Below are positions 25,271 to 39,641 of a stretch of 64,000 bases of DNA, in pieces. Source of the DNA: Aquila chrysaetos chrysaetos (Eukaryota; Chordata; Aves; Accipitriformes; Accipitridae); assembly GCF_900496995.4 (NCBI RefSeq), contig NC_044007.1, forward strand, positions 74,934,742-74,998,741. The letters run 5' to 3'. Both the position numbers and the translations under genes were made by a program. The notes beneath the pieces were generated by a model. That model had not been told where the DNA came from, ran no database searches, and was given only the letters and a program-made list of their open reading frames with translations. Within the stretch, counting starts at the first letter, position 1; the number at the start of each line of letters is the position of its first letter.

Positions 25271-28200
25271 ATTCTCTCCCTCTGTCAAGAGATTAAAAGC
25301 ACTTATTTAATGGATCATTGAGTTCAGAGACTATGCAAGATGCCTCTTTCACATTTTCATCTATAGAGTAAGGGTAGCTTCTGGTAATAAAAGTTGTAAA
25401 ACATGTAAAATTGATGAACAAGCATCTTTTTTTTTTTGCTAGAGAAAGTACGTCTATTTTTAAACAAAGTGTATGTCTGCTTTTCCTAAGAGAATGAGTC
25501 TGGAGTTCTACTAGTTTATTGTTTTGCCTTCTAAAATAATTATATGATAGGCTGAAGACCTCAGATTTATAATCTTGTCCTGGAAATGTAAGTCATATTT
25601 TTTTAGATCTGACAGCTTGCACTTTCTTCAAACTTCTTTTTTTTAAAGCAATTGAGACTCAGCCCCACTAAAACAACTTGTACCTGATTCACCAAGTGGT
25701 TTGTTTTCAATAAAAGTCCTCAAAAGCTCCCATAGTCTGGTTAAAATTTTAAAATTAAGTATTTTGTTTTAAAATAAAAAATAAGCTTGCTTTTTAAAAG
25801 AACATTGAAGTTGCTTGAAAGTGATTTAAAAGTTTTATTTCAAACTGAAATTCTCACCAAATGACTGTGTTCTTCTGCCAACTCAGCTCTTCTCAAGAGT
25901 TTAGCTTGTAGAAACCTCAGATTAAATATGTTCAGCATTACTTGATCTCTGCTTCTACTGAATCAGTAGAAATTTTACAATCAACAGTAGTGGGAAAAGA
26001 CCAATATTTTAAAAAATATTTAATTTGAAAGTATTAATTTTAACTCTGTCCCACTAGAAATCCAAGAGATCAAAAATTTTTGGAGTGAGATTTTTTTCCT
26101 CAGGGCATAAGAATAAACTTTTAATTGTCGTGCCTAAACCTGGGTAACGTTTATTCTGCTGTGTTGCAGGGAATGGAGGGAACTGACCTCAATGGCATGG
26201 TTACGTGTGTTCAGTAGATGTTTTCTTAAAGTACATCACCTCAGTTCTTTGGGATAAAAGGCAATAGCTGATAAGAAAGTACAGTCAGAAAACTGCTACT
26301 GTTCTGAATGAACATTAAAAGCCATGAAGATTTTATTTTCCATATTAATCTTTTCTTCTGTGATTTTTTATGTACTTATATTAGTTCTATTTTATGAATT
26401 TTTCTTCTGTAAATAAATTCTTTAACCACATTAAATGTATTTTATTTCACATAACTAGAGATTCAGAGAATGCAGAATGCTTTTGTCCTAATGATGCCAA
26501 AATATACACTTACACTAATCCCAAGGAAGCTGCAGAGCTTCAGGCCTGTGCCTAAAATGATACAACGGATTCAGAGGATACAATGCAAAATGTGGACTGT
26601 ATAGTGACAGAAACAAGAAAGACCATAATGCATTATGGGAGATTGTATTAGAGCCAGCCAGGGACATATCCAGTCTGCATATGCAGGAGAAAGTGGGATA
26701 TGAAAACCCCAGAACTGCAGAGGCCATCACGTACCTCAGCAGTTAGCTAGACACCAAAATTAGCATTGACACAAAATGAAATCTTTCATGTTACAACCAA
26801 AGTTCGTTTTATTATTTGGGAGAAAAAAAAAAAAAAAAAAAAAAGATGTAAAGCTTGTGACACTACTAAATTACTTTTTCCTGATTTTTTTTTGTTCTAG
26901 CTATTACTTCTTCAATGATTCTATAAATGTATTTATAGCTTGCTTTTTTTGTCCTGACTAAGCATAGAAGACAAATGCTGAAACATCCAAGTAACCAAAT
27001 AGTCATTGCTTAGTAAGACTGTAAGACTTTTTTTTTTGCTTAACTCATTTAATTTGGTGCAGAGGCACAAATCCAGATTCTCTGGATCTGCTCTGCCTCT
27101 TTTAATTTCTTCAGTTGGAATATATTTATTTTTTTTAGCCACTTATTCTTTTTACCAGTCATTGATTATACAGGAAATACAGAAATATTACCTTCCTAAC
27201 TGGGCCACAAAATTTAGACACTTGAAATTTAGACGTTTAAAATTAGGTGGTGTGGCTAATGCATTAGTCTCAGTTTGGATAAAAAAAGCAACAAGTGTTT
27301 CAACAGGATGGACTTTATCATGGAAAACTGTGTAACACTCTTTAGAAAATCATAAGTCCTATCTGGTGATCTCCCACTCAAGCTACATGATATTTTTGCT
27401 TTTATTCCCTCTGTTGAAGGTATAGACAAGCATAAAAAAATGAGCTAAAAGGAATACTTTTCTGATGACAGCTCTAACTCTTTATCTTTCTGCATCTTAA
27501 ACTCAAAATCCAATAGGCCTCAAAGTCAAAAGTATATTTTGAATATAGCAAGGTTGGTAAAGATAGAAACTGTATAAAAGCAGCCAAGGGGCTTGCTAAG
27601 AGATGCAAGGGAGGAGAAGCAAAAGAGAATACAACATAATAGGATTAAGAGGAAAAAGCTCATTTCTGACAGAACTGCAAGAATTGAAATTCAGAATTGA
27701 GCACTGTGTTTAGTGTAATTCAGGGATAACACTTCAGAAGTTCCTGGAATGGGGTAAGTGTAAGTGAAGGGGAGACCTAGTCACTGGACTTCCCAAACAA
27801 CTGATAAAAGTTGTTTATTTTGTAACTATGCAAAGCTATATGAAACTATGACCAAAAAAATTTTAGAAAAATCAGGTGTTCTGTTGGCTTAAAGTTGTTG
27901 ATAGCTGAAGGTATTTTCTTCATTGTCTCAATTTATTTCATGTGTCTGAGGAATAGATCATATAAGTCTGTGATTATAACGAAAGGGGGATCATATCCAT
28001 TATCACCACCCCTACACAGTAAGTTGGTAGCAATTTCACTGCTGACTGTCTCAGCAAGAGACTCTGAACTAAAGCAGGAGGACAAACTAGAAAATCAGTC
28101 CCTCCACAACACATAGTGCTTAAGTAAGCGTGTGGGTGTCTGCATGTGTAAAAACAACTTTTCCATATTGGAGAAAGGCTGTGGTAGTACTCTCTCTGCT

Positions 28201-31200
28201 GTATTATCCCTTGACGGAAGCTTCAGTCACCAGGACTGACAATCTGATGCTTTGAATTTAACTTAATGGCCACAAAATCAAATCAAGTTTTGTCATCAAT
28301 GATGCAACTTCAAGTGTAGACATATTTTTTCCCTCTCACTCTCTTCTGAAAATAGATGTACATATGACTGTAAATTGCTGACTGGCTGTGGGAGTTCCTT
28401 ATACCCGTGAGCAGAACAGAGGCACTTGGGATGTGCATTAATGTGAATAACATACTGAGTGGTTCCTGTATAAATTCAAGGATAACCGTACAGTGATGAA
28501 GGGATAAGAATCCCTCAGGTGGCTGGTTGTCTCTTCACAAAGTGCCCTTGTGACATACCCAGAGGTACTGCCATCACCGGCAGCACCTTGGAGTGATGTG
28601 AGCCCATCGCGGTTATCTGCAGCATAACATCCGTCAACCTCTTAAGAAGCACTTCTAGAAAATGCATAATCAACCCTAGCTTTGCCTAGAGGTGGGAAAA
28701 GAAGTTGTTACACGAAGCGTGAGCTTGTTTCATGCTCTAACCTATGCTGCTCTGAGAAGAGGTGGCTTTTTTACATAATGAAGAGTAACTAACAGTGAAA
28801 GGGCTTTTTCCCCCTCGCAGGTGTTTGCAAACAGAGCTCCCCTCTCCACACTTAGTGAACAGTCAGTCCACTTCAAGACAAGTAGTTTACAGCGATCCCT
28901 TCTGACTTCAGGTGCCGAGCGCGAGAGCACTGAAGCCCTACGTTCCCTACGTGAGCCGTGGAAAGAAAAGGGACACTGCCAGGGGAAATCCAGGCCACTG
29001 CAACTCCAACCCAATTTCCAGTAGTGCTTAAGTCTCTACTGGCTAAATAAGGCTGGAGGCAATTACACTCGAAGTCTGGCGCTTCTGCTGGGTGGGATGT
29101 ATGGAGACTCAGCCATTTGCACAGTCACGGGAAAAATCAGGGAGTTAATCACAAAGTTAGGGTCCAGTTTCAAGCCATTTACTGTTAACCACCTCTAAGT
29201 CCCATTACATTCCACAGCAACTGAAAGTCCTCGGAAGCTCAGAGGAAGGAAATGCACGGTGCCTCGCAGAGCTGGGTCCGCTATTCCATTAATGCAATGT
29301 TCTGTGAAGATGTTTTGGTTTCTCTAGAATTTTTTTCCCTTGTAAAATAATCCCTAGCAGCTACGCTGTACTATGACAACCAAAAGAAGCCTGCTTTAGA
29401 AGTTTTCTTGTCACAGTTTTGACTCAGCAGTACTTCTTCATAAAGAGTTAATGGTTTACAAGTCATTCTAACCTGTGGGGGTTTTTTTCTTTCTTTTTTT
29501 TTAACAATAGAATAAAAGGCAAGCTGATTCAGTGCAATATCTGATATTGCACCGTGGCATCTTGACTTTTCAATCATCTTTTAATGCTGTAATTTGCTTG
29601 CCTTGACTCATATTTAAAATCTATAAAAATGTAAATATTGAGTCTTTCCTCAGATATTTGATACTGAGATTATTGCAGTGAAAACCTTGTAATTTAAACA
29701 CAGCCAGGTGGGGGAAAAGGTGAAAAAAGAACTATCTCCAGTTATTATGTTGCCCTCTTTGTATGTATACACAGACATTAAATCAGAATCCCCACATTTT
29801 GTTTAGTCTACCGTGATGTATATGCCATTATATAATCAAATCTTTCAAACCTAATTAAACATTCCACCATTCCTAGGAATATTATTCCTTATGCCTTGCA
29901 AAGGCTCCTGAAATGGGCCTATAGTCTCTGTACACAAACTAATGAGATTGTACTAAACATGGCATAATTTAAGCAGGCTCAGCTTCTTGCAGTTTCCTTG
30001 ATCATTCAACTATCCTGCTGAGCTCTGTTTGTTTGGCAGTATTGCATCTCTTTTAAACTGCAGATGCAAATAACTAAAACTGAATTTTCTGTATCATTTT
30101 CTGGTGCCAAATCTCCTTTCTAGCTCTTGAATCTATAAGGATGCAAAGTTTACTCCTTACGGTTTTTTTGGAAGCATTTCTCTATCTCTGTTTTGTAAAT
30201 CCCTTAAATTGTAGCATGGAGGCCTTTTGGAAATTGGTTTATGCATATAAAACCATTTCCCAGTATGCAGTTGCATGCAAAATATGGAAATGCTACAGCT
30301 CATTTATCTTCCAGATACCTCCCAGCCCCTCCTGTGACACCCAGAATATTTTAGCAAAGCATGCAGTTCAGTCCAGAAATACTGAATTTTGCCTTCGCTT
30401 TCAGCAGAAACAGAATCAGCCCCACACTGTCAGAACTGAAAGCATGTACCCTGTACTGTAACTGAATGACAATTTTCTAAAACTGAAGCTTGAGTCACCA
30501 CCACTGAATAAATTTCTGTGTAATATCAGTGTAACTCCATTGATATGAATAAAATCAGAGATAGAATGTGGACATTGAAAAAGCCTGGAGTAAGCATGCC
30601 GGCTGCTTTACGTAAGGATGCATCTCAGCACTGCCACTGGTATCACTGAATGGACACAAACAGGCTGCTACCTTCTTGTGCTAATGCTACTTTGTTTTAG
30701 CTCGTTTCTTGTTCAATGCAGTCATACTGTTAATCTTATTAACGATGCTAGTTCTTATACATAGCTTCTCACTAATTGATCTTAAAATTCCTTATAGGGA
30801 GGTCAGTCCCACAGTTTACAAAAGGGGACGTGGGAAAGGTGGAGGAGTGAGGATAGGGAGGAAGGACAGCAAAGCACTTAATTCCCACCCAAACCCTTTC
30901 AAATGTAGTTGAGGGTGACCTTCCCAATATTACATTGCAGGACACCAGGAGAAAAGGGCACAGAACCCACGTTTCTAATGTCCAAGAGCAGCGCTCCTAC
31001 AATAAAACTTCTTGCCTGCAAATTTTAAATTATCTCTATTTCTTAGCGGGTAATATTGCCATGTGCTGCCATTGCCAAATCTATATACAACAAGGAGAGG
31101 AAGAGCTTTAAATAAGGGATGATGAACAATGACTATTTTTTTATTTTGCTGTATTAAAGCAAAAATACTTTTCCATATGGAAATGCCAATAACTATGTGG

Positions 31201-34200
31201 TGCTGCACATTTATTAGCAGTGTCCTGGCACTTTTCAACAAAGCATGCACTCACTCTCTTATCCACAGCTGTACTATTCAATGCCAGTGATAAATTTTTT
31301 TAATAAATGTTATTGTATTGCCAATAATGACACAGATACTGGATACTTTGTTAAAATCATGAAAGAGTAGATACTCAGGGGTCACACCCAAGAGTTAGCT
31401 CTCATATGGTACATGAATGACCAGTTATAAAACTCTTTTTAAAGTTAACAAGAGTTGAATCTTCTGTAAAATCTCAAGCTGTGCACTGAAAATTTACTCC
31501 CTGTTGTCAAAAATGTAAACAAAATACTCACTAGAAAGATATTTCTGCTTAGATTTTATGGAAAAGCTTATTTATGCTCTTGAACTTCTATTCTAATATT
31601 TTGCGGAGAAGAGAACTTTCAGAGCACAAAGAAAATTGTGCTTTCATTATTTACAGTTTTAAAGAGGCTCGATGTCATAAAAGAAATGAAACTCAGTGGG
31701 ACAGATGAGTTCTCAACAACAAAAGTTAAAAATACCCACCATTAAAATTATTTCAGCAGCAGCATAATGCCTTCAAAGATTTCTCGGCAGCTAGCCGAGG
31801 CTGGTGCCCCGCTACACGCCGTTGTTGTTTGCAGTTTGCCTTTCTCCCGCCCCACAGACGCCAGGCAGCCATCCTCAGGGTCTGAGCCATGTTCAGACTC
31901 CGGTTGCATCCCTGAAAGGCATTTAAATTATGGCTTAATCAGGTGGATAGTCTTCAAGCGCATTTATTTGCAGTCAGCTATCTTATAGTGTTAAGGGCAG
32001 AAGGACATAGAGCAAGCAGTCCTTTGCTCTCATCATATAAAGGGCTGGACTTATACCTGGGTTTTTTGTTGTTCAAGAGGGAAAACCCAATATGCATTCG
32101 TCGCAACATACATCTCTGCAGAGGACAGGAAGGTCAGCCAGAAGCGTCCAGGGGTAATACTTGCCTTAGAAGGGGAATTGCATTTCCAGCACATGCTGAA
32201 TGACTGTCAGATCATCTTGGAATGAGCATGCTTTTTGTAATATTAAATATTTAAAAAGTGTTATATTTTTTATCACCTCTTCCATCCCTTTAGAGGCCCC
32301 TTTTTGAGATGGGTGCTATTACTTATGAGATTTCATAGGCAGGAAATCCAGGTATGCAGGTCAAATGTAGTTTACCCAAGTTCAAACTTAGAAAAGACAA
32401 ACTTAGAAATGGTCTGGAAGGGGCAAGTGTAGAACCTGAATCTCTAGATTCAAGAAGGGCAGGAGGCTGTCCTGAGTGAGATTGACAGAGGGGATCTCTT
32501 TTGACAGTTCACAAGAGGATATCTTGCAATAGGTCTTTGCCACTGTTCACCTCTATGAATAAAATCTTATTTATTTTTTTTGAAAAAGGGAAATTTGAAT
32601 GCACTATACTGAATATACTTTCACATGAGAGAATGGATTCGCAATTACAAATTCATGAGAAAACAACCAAGCTTTTCAAATTATGAAGAATTACAGGAAA
32701 TCTGAAAAAGTATGTCCCTTCCCTCCCTCCTCCCAAAGTATTATTTTATTAATTAGGAAATGCATCAGTGCCTATTTCTTATACGGTGCGGTTCACAGAC
32801 GACTGTTAGATGGAACATAACAAGGATTTAACTAATTGACATTAGCTTTCATTAGTTTCTAATGACTCAAAAAAGGTAATATGAGAGTGAAATAAATTTA
32901 GACTAATGTAATATCCAATTAGGATATAATCCAAGGTAGATATTTCACTATTTGAATATTCTTTCCTTCATTGATCCCTCCTGATGATATCTGCCTTGTA
33001 TTCCTCAGAAGTACGTTAGGGGAATAGTGCTCTTTCACAGGAAGAACAGGAGAATTTCACAAGGCAGAATGAGTTGCCATGTTTATTTAATCAGGCCAGT
33101 ATGATCAACAGACCCATAAGATATATTTTATTTATTTAACATAAGATGTCTTTATTTTTGCATAACTCAGATGCTAACTTCTCTCTTTTCATCTTTAAAA
33201 TTCCTCTTCACCATTATTCTAGTGGAACTAGAGCCAGAGCAAGATGAACATAATTCAAGCAATCTCAGTCTCACAATAAGTATCATCCAAGTATGCTCAG
33301 GCAAAGAAACTCTCTTTAAACTTGAAGGTTCCCTCACTGATTTTTTCTTAGTTTCCAGGCCTACACAGACAACGAATACAAATACAGTCAAGATCTACTG
33401 ACCTGTCTCAGCTACATTTGTTGCAATATCCAAGATCTCAGGCAGCATTCAAAGAGAAGTTTAAAAACTAATTTTTATAATTTGAAAGCAGCTGGCGTGA
33501 GGTGTCTCCAACTTAAATGGAAACAACAAGGACACCGCCTGGATATCAGTGAAGATACAGAAGATTTATGCTAGTGCATTTTAAAGGAACACGTGGCTGA
33601 GCATATTTAAGCCACTAAATATTTATGTATTACACAGGATAGAAATATGAATTCAATTCTAAAGCACAGAAGTTATTTTACAAACACCATTCATGGTCCA
33701 CTTAGTTCTATATAGTTTATCTAAAGCCAATATCAGCCTTCTTAAATCCTTAAACCAGAACCTCAGAGATTCTACTGTACAATTCAGTCTCCTGTTCTAA
33801 GGAAGAATAATAATAAAAAATCTCTTGTTTTGAAGCAAAGGACTTATTTCTACAATTCATCTTTTTAATCCACTGGGACAAACACAAACTTGGTCTTACT
33901 CCATTGACCAGAAGGGAGTTATTCTGAGAATGTTACAATATATTCGCCTGTCTTATGCTGTCCTATGCAGTTAATCTATTTTGTAAAAGCCAGAGCCAGA
34001 ATTTTGGTTTGGTTTTCTGTCAATAACACTGTTGATACAGTCATTAATGAATACCTTGATTTTTCCAGAATCAAAACTTGTTTGAAACTGCAGTACACCA
34101 AGAGGTAGTGGCCCTTGATTTCAAAGTCTGTGGAAAGATTAGCAATGGAGACCACACCTGAGCTTTGGCATTACACAGTCCATTGACTCAGAAGCTGTCT

Positions 34201-37200
34201 CCCTTCTAAAAGGTCAGGTTGCAGAATACTAAATTCAGGTGCAATAGAGGCTCAAACTCTATGTGTATAATAGAAAAAGCACGGGTAAACTAAGGAAAGC
34301 TTTCAGAAAAAAAGTATACAGCAAACCTTTCCCTTAGCATAGGCAGGGTTTCCATTACAAACACTTTTTTTTCCCCCGAGGTTAAATCTTACCCCCAAAC
34401 TTAAGTAAGGAACTAAGCAGTCTCCTCTTTGAAATGAGGAAAAAAAAGTAGCACAGCAGATATGTCCATAATAAAGACAGTAGTAGTTGCAGCCATTAAT
34501 TATATTTTGCAAATTGACTTTATCAACTAGGGTGCGCCTTGACATTTTAGAAAAATATAAAATAACTGAATTGATCTTAATTCAAAATGTCAGTGGATGT
34601 ACTGCTCATGTGGTCTAATACCTTAGCATTATTCTACTCCTCTCATACTCTTCCCATTTATCTTCACTAATTCCCTCTTCCTGTTACTTTTTAATCTCTA
34701 TTTACTCTTTGTTTGTGCATGCTTTCCCACTCTTCTTCACAACGTGCTCCCCTCTTTCTTCCTCACTTCTCCAGTTATTTTCCAGTTGCCATCCTTGTTT
34801 CTTTCTCTTAAACTTTTTGGGTTTGATTATTCCACTCAAGCGTACAAAGGGCAGTGCAGACCCACCGCTGCCCCCGGGGTGTGGTGTATGGGCTGGGGGG
34901 TGTTCCACTTCACACTGTTCTGTGCACCTTGCTGCAGCTCAACATTAAAAACTTAATCTCACCAACATCTGTGGTCAAGAAAGGGCAAGGAAAGGAAACT
35001 TTGTTCTCAGACTTCCTGTATTTACAAATAGAAGTATCACAGAAAGCTATTTTTGTGATTGCACTGTCATAACTGTTATTAAATTTCAGCATTAATGGGT
35101 CCATTATACTTAAAGAGACACAGAAATGAACTAATAAAACTATTAATGGCACTGTCATTTCCACTGTATTATTGTAATGCTGGTAACTTTTACTAGTCAT
35201 TATCTTACTTCACATGGACAGAGTGTGTGAGAGGAAGCTTAATAACTGAAGAGTACTTTGCTGTTCACTAAATGTTTCCCTTTTTTCAAAATGCTTATAG
35301 TTTCTTTACAGTGTGATTAAATCAAATTAAATTAAAACATTACTGGTGATGCTGAGTTCTTTCAGATCCAAAATTGTTAATTATTGCTTATGCTCTCATA
35401 GTTTGGAGTAAATCCTGTAGATTTTATCTGTGAGTGATAACTTCTATATGGATAATTTCTAAGCCAGCCAATAGCACTTTTTCGATAAGATACTCTTAGG
35501 TGACCTCCTGTGGGTTTCTAGAACAAGTAAGTACTATAAAATTACACCTTTGGAAGAGCTTCTGAAAGTTAGTATGTTTTTCCAAGTTTTATTGGATGGT
35601 CAAATAAAAGATGCTGCCTCTACCTTCTAGCTTGGTCTTGCTAACAAGAATGGGTTAATACCTGTGACATTGTATAGGTCTTTTCCACAAAACTGTTTCT
35701 ATGGAGCTAGATTCCCATGGGAAACTTAGGCTCAGCTTCACAATGCCTTGCTTCCTTCTGGGATTCACTCCCTCAGGTGCAGCGTTTACATTCTGTGTAA
35801 AACGCCTGGTGATCTTTAGGTGTTTTAACTGTAGGACTCATTAAGGCTGCACTGCTGAAGAGCGAGATACCAAGTAAGTGACTGAGAAATGCTGAGGAGA
35901 TTCTTATACTCCACCCAGCAATTATGGTTCAATCCAAGCAAAAAGTCACTGTACCCCACCACACGCCTGAGAATAACATGCACGTTTCATTACCATGTAA
36001 CTGCCATCAGGACAGCTTCTGGCCATGAAGGTTGTGACTGCACCAACAAGTTCTAGACGCATCAACAGAATCACACGTGCACATTCTTCTGTGCGGGTAT
36101 GGAGTATGGTTTTGGGCTATAGAAGGTGATGATGCTATGCTGGAATTCTTCCATTTTTTTCAAATGCAATTAGTACAGATGATGGCTTGCCTACCCTTGA
36201 TTCCAGGTCTTCTGAATAAACAAGTATCCTAAAAATACAGTAATGTGGTACCACCCAGATCTCTTGCTAAAGCTGCTTCGCATCACGATACAATCGGTTC
36301 CCAACATAAAAAGGAAGGTTGAAACTCTGGTGTAAAGCCTTAGAGAATATGACAAGGTCTAGAAGCAGCTGAAGCAGGCAAACTGTAGCACAGTAAAATG
36401 TAATTTTGGTACTATTTCTTAAAAGACCACAAGTTTTTTGTTGGTCTGACAAGTGCAGGGTCTCTGGACGTGTGTAGGCTTCTCTTGCTCAGCTGTGATA
36501 GCAATTTGTCTAGCAATCAGATAATTATTGTCCAACTTTAGTTTAGTTTTAATTTATAGCAATAACAAGTGTTTACTGCGTACATTGAATAACTCTAGAA
36601 TAAAATGTGGTGTGGAAGAGTACAGACACATGGTGATACTAAAAGTCCTGTACTGGAAACACAAATCACAATGGTCAAAGGTCACAACAGGAGTACAGCT
36701 TGGAAACGTTCAGGTAAAAACATGGTTTTAGCAAAAACAAAGAGAATAAACAAACTGACTAATTGGAAACCAGTGAAGAGAAAGAGCGTGTAGGCAGACC
36801 AAGTTAACAGAATGTATAAAAATCAACCAAAACAGACGCAAGGCTGAGGAAGAAGATGCCATCTACATCAACATCAACATCATGTGACTCTTGGCAAAGA
36901 AGAGAAAGAAACCCCAACTCTAATGTCACATTCCTCCCAGTGGAGACCTCAGAATGCTGACCTAACCTCCCCAAACTCTGCTTGACTTTTAACAAAGCAC
37001 TCACTCTTAGGACCCAGAAGAACTTTGGAAAGGTGAGTTTAACATCAAAGAAAGAGGGATAGATTTTTTGCTTTAAAATGTAACTGTAGTATTAAAGGTT
37101 TTATGTATCAGTTTGGAATATGAATGTGTATGATTATACCCAGAGTAATAATTTGCAATACTAGGTCTGTCTGACCGCTGAGGGGCACTGCTGAAGGATG

Positions 37201-38674
37201 TTGCGGTGGGCCTTTTGGACATTTTGAAGCCCCTCCTGTTATTGCTGCTCCATTATGGCTAAGGGAATTCCTTCTGGGTTTCACATCATCCATCATCCAT
37301 GTTAAGAGAACGGGGAAAACCATTGGGACCTGCACTTATCCTCCTTCTGTGTGCTGCTACTTCTGAGGGCCAAAGACATTCAAATTCATTTGAATGTTTT
37401 AAGAGGTGAAAAACATGCTGAATTTGAATGAAACTGAAAAGGGAAGATGCATGTGCTCAACACCTCAGGGGAAAAACCAACCACAAACAAACAAAACCCA
37501 CTTGTTGTATTTCTTTGGCCTGACAGATACAGAGGTGACTACTTAAATGTAAGCTGAAGGTATTTGACACCTGGTAAAAGAAACTGCACTTCGGAAGGTG
37601 AGGCTCTTCGTTTGTATGCTTGCAGCACAGCGCATCACTATAAGAAATGCACTGATTTAAAACTTCAAAAAGAAGTAGCAATTCAAGAATACTAAAACAT
37701 AGCTAAATCTTCTCTTGGAGGGTTGTCATAGTCCTGGTACTCCCAGTGCAGTATCTAGTGGAAGATTACAGTTTTGAAAACCTTATACCCCCTCTGCCTC
37801 AGACGCATAACTAAAATCAAGAATGGGAGAAAACAGATGCTATAACCACAGCCATTATGTATCTGCACTAGAAAACTCTGCCAAGCATGAAAGGATAAGT
37901 TAACTGCACACAGGCCACGTTGCACCAGCATGGTGCTCTGTGCAGTCAACGTTTTTGTGACTGAAATAGGATATCCTGTACGAACAGAATACCCTTTTGC
38001 CACCTACCCTTAGTCTGTTGCTATGCTGATCTCTAGTTAAGATGAGGCCATACAATCTTAGGAGACATGCTGGAAGAAGTGATCATCTTTTACTGAAAAT
38101 TGTATGTGGAAAGTCTGAAAATGCCTTCTGGAGATTAAAGTTAATGCAGAGATTAAAAAGTAAATTTAAAAAAAAACATACTTCTTATCCATCTGGAGTT
38201 AAAATATTTACAAAAAGCATCACTGAGTTTCCACTTTTTTTTTTATAAGGAGGCTTTATACTTAATACTACTCAATATTTATTTCTAGATAAAGAAATGG
38301 GTCCAGATTTAAAAAGATGTTCAGTGGCCTTGATATGAAAATAGGTATCTAGTGACATTTTTAAAGGCCTATATGCTGTGGCCTTTTTTATAAAATCTTA
38401 CAGGATGCCTATATTCTTCACTAGATGCAGAAATACCTCTGGCTGCTGCAGCCAAAATGATTTTCCACATTGGGGACTTCCTCTACACTTCTCTTACCTT
38501 TCACAAACAGAACTGAGAAGCTTCACTGCAAACTGAAGAAGTTTGGAAGATTAGACATTTTCCCATTAGAACAATGTTAGTATTTTTCAGATTAAAAACT
38601 CTGCTATGACACCATCACTCTTCTGCCCGTTAATCTCAAAATAATTCTACGTACAACAGTAGCTTCTGCAATAG
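25271..38674. other. Long non-coding stretch, no gene seen
   Basis: AT-rich, unique-looking. Contains an A23 tract (26823-26845), weak exon-like segments at 28821-28911 and 37011-37032, a match to the CCATTGA-CAATGG motif family at 30526-30550 and a CATCAA run near 36865. The open frames of 60-110 codons scattered here overlap on both strands and show no family resemblance. Confidence 0.5.
26823..26845. repeat. Poly(A), 23 bases
   Basis: Uninterrupted run of A; no AATAAA or flanking duplication recognised. Confidence 0.95.
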
Positions 38675-38680
38675 CTGCAC
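38675..38680. repeat. Target-site duplication, left copy (CTGCAC)
   Basis: Identical to 39827-39832 and abuts the TG of the LTR. Confidence 0.85.
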
Positions 38681-38860
38681 TGCACTGAGTTTGTGTGGCA
38701 AGGTTTTGGTAGCAGGGAGGTTACAGGGGTGGCTTCTGTGAGAAGATAGTAGAAGCTTCCCCTATGTCCGACAGAGCCAATGCCAGCCAGCTCCACGTCG
38801 AACCCGCCGCTGGCCCAGGCCGAGCCCATCAGCGACGGTGGTAGCGCCTCTGGGAGAACA

Positions 38861-38870
38861 GTTTTAAGAA
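38861..38870 (+). promoter_or_regulatory. Possible TATA-like element of the LTR
   Basis: GTTTTAAGAA lies upstream of the minisatellite, where related LTRs carry a TTTAAGAA-type box. Weak match; function inferred. Confidence 0.3.
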
Positions 38871-39064
38871 GGGGAAAAACCAAAATATGGCAGCTTCAGC
38901 CAGAGAGAGGAGTGAGAACACGTGAGAGCAACAGCCCTGCAGACCCCCAGGTCAGTGCAGAAGGAGGGCAGGAGATGCTCCAGGCGCCGGAGCAGAGATT
39001 CCCCTGCAGCCCGTGGTGATGAAGACCACGGTGAGGCAGGCTGTCCCCCTGCAGCCCACAAAGG

Positions 39065-39420
39065 TCCACAGTGGAGCAGATCTCCACCGGCAGCCCGGAA
39101 GGGAGGACCCCATGCTGGAGCAGGGGGATGCCCGAAGGAGGCTGTGACCCCGTGGGAAGCCCACGCTGGAGCAGGCTCCTGGCAGGACCTGCGGCCCCGT
39201 GGAGGGAGGAGCCCATGCTGGAGCAGGTTTGCTGGCAGGACTTGTGACCCCGCGGGGGACCCACGCTGGAGCGGTCTGTGCCTGAAGGACTGCAGCCCGG
39301 GGAAGGGACCCACGCTGGAGAAGTTCATTAAGAACTGCAGCCCACGGAAAGGACTCATGTTGGAGAAGTTCATGGAGGACTGTCTCCTGCAGGAGGGACC
39401 CCACGCTGGGGCAGGGGACG
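39065..39420 (+). repeat. GC-rich minisatellite inside the LTR
   Basis: Eight diverged units of about 45-52 bp, each with a core close to CCACGCTGGAGCAG. Cores lie near 39071, 39113, 39163, 39214, 39263, 39313, 39358 and 39403. The spacers share GGACTGCAGCCC or GGACCTG-type blocks. The GC content and scarcity of stops create long open frames on both strands (for example minus 38864-39502, plus 38922-39425). They are by-products and not genes. Confidence 0.9.
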
Positions 39421-39635
39421 AGTGAAGAGGAGTCCTCCCCCTGAGGAGGAAGGAGCGGCAGAGACAACATGTGATGAACTGACCATGACCCCCATTCCCC
39501 ATCCCCCTGCGCTGCTGAGGGGGAGGAAGGAGAGAATTTGGGAGTGAAGCTGTGCCCAGGAAGAAGGGAGGAGTGGGGGGAAGGTGTTTTAAGATTTGGT
39601 TTTATTTCTCATTACCCTACTCTGGTTTGATTGGT

Positions 39636-39641
39636 AATAAA
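39636..39641 (+). promoter_or_regulatory. LTR polyadenylation signal AATAAA
   Basis: AATAAA in TTGGTAATAAATGAAAC, about 190 bp before the LTR end. The same signal is at the equivalent place in the minus-strand LTR at 9.1 kb. Confidence 0.75.

Noticed and set aside
38864..39502. 212-codon minus-strand frame (and a 167-codon plus frame at 38922-39425)
   Set aside because: Both lie in the minisatellite of a solo LTR. They arise from GC-rich repeated units and have no retroviral domain.
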